Below, piece by piece: positions 61,601-64,000 of a stretch of 64,000 bases of DNA. The notes beneath the pieces were generated by a model. It saw only the letters and a list, made by a program, of their open reading frames with translations. It did no database searches and was not told the origin of the DNA. Numbering within the stretch: the stretch's first letter is position 1; each line of letters begins with the position of its first letter. Source of the DNA: Bursaphelenchus xylophilus. Taxonomy: Eukaryota > Nematoda > Chromadorea > Rhabditida > Aphelenchoididae. The stretch covers positions 7,626,001-7,690,000 of the forward strand of contig CAJFCV020000002.1 of the NCBI GenBank assembly GCA_904066235.2, read 5' to 3'. The translations under genes and the position numbers were made by a program.

Positions 61601-64000
61601 CCTTCAAAGATAATTTCTGGCATGATTCACAAACAAATTGGTACGCAACAAAGAGGTATCAATAACAACACAAAGACTGCTGCAGCCATTACCCAAGAGT
61701 CGAAGCAAGCTACCCTATCCGTAATTACTTCTCCAAATTAAACATCATAAATCATTTTATATTCCCCATTTGTCACACCTTCCACATAATGGAAGTGGCT
61801 CGGATTTGAGGCTTCTAATTATGAACCCATACAAAGGAAGGTGGTATTTTAAGATGAGGCAAGAAAAGGCGCCGTTTCCTTTGCTCGATCAGGAAAAGGA
61901 AGTGACTAAATCATGGTAAAAAACATGACCAGGGAAACTGAGAATAGTTAGTAATCAGTCGGCACGATTCGAGAGAAAAAAGGCTAATGAATACAGTTGG
62001 GAAATCATTTATGAGTAATCTATACAAAAATCTTGACCATACAGGTTAATGACTAAATCAAAATGGCCAATCAGTTATCACGATCAGTACGATTACTCAA
62101 ACTACTGCAAAATACGAAAACACAGAAACTTTTCTGAACTTTTTTCAAAACAGAAGACCTTGAATAAGATGTCCTCCAACTTGCTAACTTCCAAATTAAA
62201 CCTCAAACCCAATCAGATCGAAGGAAAACCAAACAAAGTTCGCTCTGATCCCGAGAAACAAAAAAAGTAATTTGTCCACAGAGAAAGGAGAAGATCCGTG
62301 CTCATTCAACCGTTCCATTTTTTATATGCCTTCATTTGACCTCAACCCCCAACCTGACTGGCATTACTCAACCTCGAGGTTGACCTTTCAAGGCCTTAGA
62401 GTGCGAATTATTAAAACGCTTACTCACAATCAGCCAGAAGATCAAGCCGAAAGATAAGGGACTAGCTGATGGACCTACGAGACTACCTGTTTACCTTTGA
62501 GAAGCGTTTCGGACATCTCGAGAACCTCCGAAGAAAAATATCCAGCTGTGAGCGTGCCGTAAAAGGAGAGGAGGGATTTGATTCCAATCACAATGGCGAC
62601 TGAATGAGGTATCAAGAGGGGACCCAAAAACAATCAAAGTGACCGATTCAAAGCGTCTCGTGTCAAGGATTTGAAATTGAAACGTCAAGCTTTAGTGCAA
62701 TTTGCCAAACTCGGAGAAAAACTTTGAAAACCAACTCTCTGAACACCTCATATTCGTCTACTGTAAGTTCGAATGCGATTAGTGCCGTGAATATGCGAAT
62801 GATCCAGACATTGAAGCCAGTTCCAATGTAAACAACCTTGAAACCTTCGAAAAGAAATTGTAATATCCATCCAAGAGTTATGTTATGGATCGAAACGGCC
62901 CATTGCCGACCTACTCCAGCCTAATGAGATTTCTTTTTTGCTACCGCAAAGACAAAAAAAACTTTCCGAGGCCATTTCCGTTTATTCAACAATGGAATGC
63001 GCGGTCAATGGGGGAAACTCCTTCGGGGGAAGGCACAATGAGCGGCTAAGGAAATGCAAATTCGATCAGAAGAATTCAACGTCTCCCCTGGATGACTTCA
63101 GGATCAAATAAAGGATCACATAGCCGATTGCGTAACAAGAATGACCCCTCAATTGGCCCGATTTGTCCCCTTTGAGAGGCCCACCTGCGTTGATCAATAA
63201 AAATTTTGGAAATCGGATTTATATGATCCCAAGGACAATATAAATCGGCGCTCTGACATATGTTTGAAAGTCGTAAAATTCGGAAAAAAAACAGTAGAAA
63301 TGCGCGGACGGAAGTGGAATAAAAGGAAGAAGACGGCGCCACACTGTCCACAAAATTATGAAAAGGCGATTCGGAGATTCTGGTGTCCTTCGGAGGGTAC
63401 AGGTGCATGCCATATACAATTTGAATGTCATATTTGACACAACGGACAGATAAACCATGGCCGAAGAGCTCAATAAAACATGACAAGGAATTTTGAATGG
63501 CCCAAAGGAATATCCGTTACTCAGAACCCGATTTACATTGTAAATCATGGTATTCTGGGTCAATCGACCCATCGGACATGTCACCTTCACCTTCCCTTCT
63601 CTTGGGCATTGGAAAAGGTCGTCCGTTCAAAAGATGGCCCGCTTTCGACACAGCTGCGAATTCAAATGAGTTCGTAACCCAATTCGAATACTATGAAAGG
63701 CAAGGTAATGGTTTTCATTATTATCTGAACCCACTCTTACCAATAAGACCAATGCAAATCATACAAGATAAGAATTTAGCATTGCCAACCAAATTGAATA
63801 CGATTAAACTAGACCAAGAAGACTAAGAACAAAACCAAGGGTTCTCATCAACACTTCCGAAAGATTTCCCGGAATGAATAACTAATTCCGATGAAGATTC
63901 TCTGGCTTGGCCGAGGAGATTCCCATGTAGAAGATGACCACTCCTGATTCATTCAACTCATCTTACTCTCAACTCTTTATTCCACGGGATTGAGTCATAG
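58679..64000. other. 5.3-kb region with exon-like blocks only
   Basis: The region upstream of the membrane-protein gene. Most of it is A/T-rich with nothing supported, apart from the exon-like blocks described in the next entry and a possible further exon at 59115-59155 (acceptor CACCGCAG, donor AGG|GTAAAA). Confidence 0.4.
59959..63704 (+). CDS. Partial, unidentified gene: exon-like blocks running off the window (tentative)
   Basis: Three blocks look coding and end in good donors. 59959-60146 starts after TTCGCACAG and ends TC|GTAAAT (LHNPRVTDEARLETLEG..., GDSVHFMGQTFSLIEQSNS). About 60652-60906 ends GA|GTAAGT and is Ser/Pro/Gly-rich (DPPNLPTLGSTHYDPTSPFT, LFGGSKECRKSGFGSFFGS). 63525-63704 starts after TTACTCAG and ends CAAG|GTAATG (PDLHCKSWYSGSIDPSDMSP, RWPAFDTAANSNEFVTQFEY). 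A 23-nt micro-exon at 61572-61594 would make the phases of the second and third blocks agree. The acceptor of the second block is weak. No start codon or stop is identified, and the 3' end would lie beyond 64000. The product looks like a large Ser/Pro-rich signalling or scaffold protein, but I do not recognise it. Confidence 0.35.

Overview
The window is animal nuclear DNA, and the gene content and gene structure point to a nematode. Introns are short (many 35-90 nt) and end in TTTTAG or TTTCAG. At least eleven genes have a 3' splice acceptor 0-45 nt upstream of the start codon with no upstream coding exon, as expected for spliced-leader trans-splicing. The PDH E1-alpha and beta-tubulin proteins look nematode-like. 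The species cannot be named from the sequence. All gene models were built by hand: exons were joined only where GT/AG (twice GC/AG) sites and reading phase agreed, and each complete model gives a CDS length divisible by three.

Layout, left to right: a secreted Cys-rich protein with an acidic insert (+, 6-2260); the AAA+ ATPase CDC-48/p97 (-, 3053-6231); a SEC14-GOLD lipid-transfer protein (+, 8563-9973); PDH E1-alpha (+, 11237-12701); beta-tubulin (+, 15254-16891); a membrane-anchored aromatic-amino-acid-decarboxylase-like protein (+, 17343-20053); a FMRFamide-receptor-like GPCR (-, 20836-22421); a possible small tail-anchored protein (-, 23124-23585); an SLC35D/SQV-7-type nucleotide-sugar transporter (-, 23931-25321); a 16-exon DENND5-type Rab GEF (-, 27299-33713); an operon-like trio of an ING-type PHD protein and two related zinc-ribbon proteins (-, 36707-40003); a P-glycoprotein ABC transporter (+, 42869-48533); a myeloid leukemia factor with an acylation-type N-terminus (-, 49575-50992); a tiny proline-rich tail-anchored protein (-, 54651-55276); and a single-pass membrane protein with an FN3-like region (-, 57027-58678). 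The last 5 kb holds exon-like blocks of an unidentified + strand gene that seems to leave the window.

The genes are mostly unrelated housekeeping, secretory-pathway and signalling genes. The one cluster that looks co-transcribed is ING - zinc ribbon B - zinc ribbon A, with 220-300 nt gaps and a splice acceptor directly before each start codon.

The intergenic space is rich in small non-autonomous DNA transposons. The clearest are two apparently identical 546-bp hAT-like elements in opposite orientation (25890-26435 and 40713-41258), each with a perfect 8-bp target duplication and packed with GGCCCG repeats. There are also two long-inverted-repeat elements with 3-bp duplications (one holds a tRNA-like sequence), a three-copy TA-flanked family, and several single inverted-repeat elements. 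No prokaryotic features or CRISPR arrays are present.
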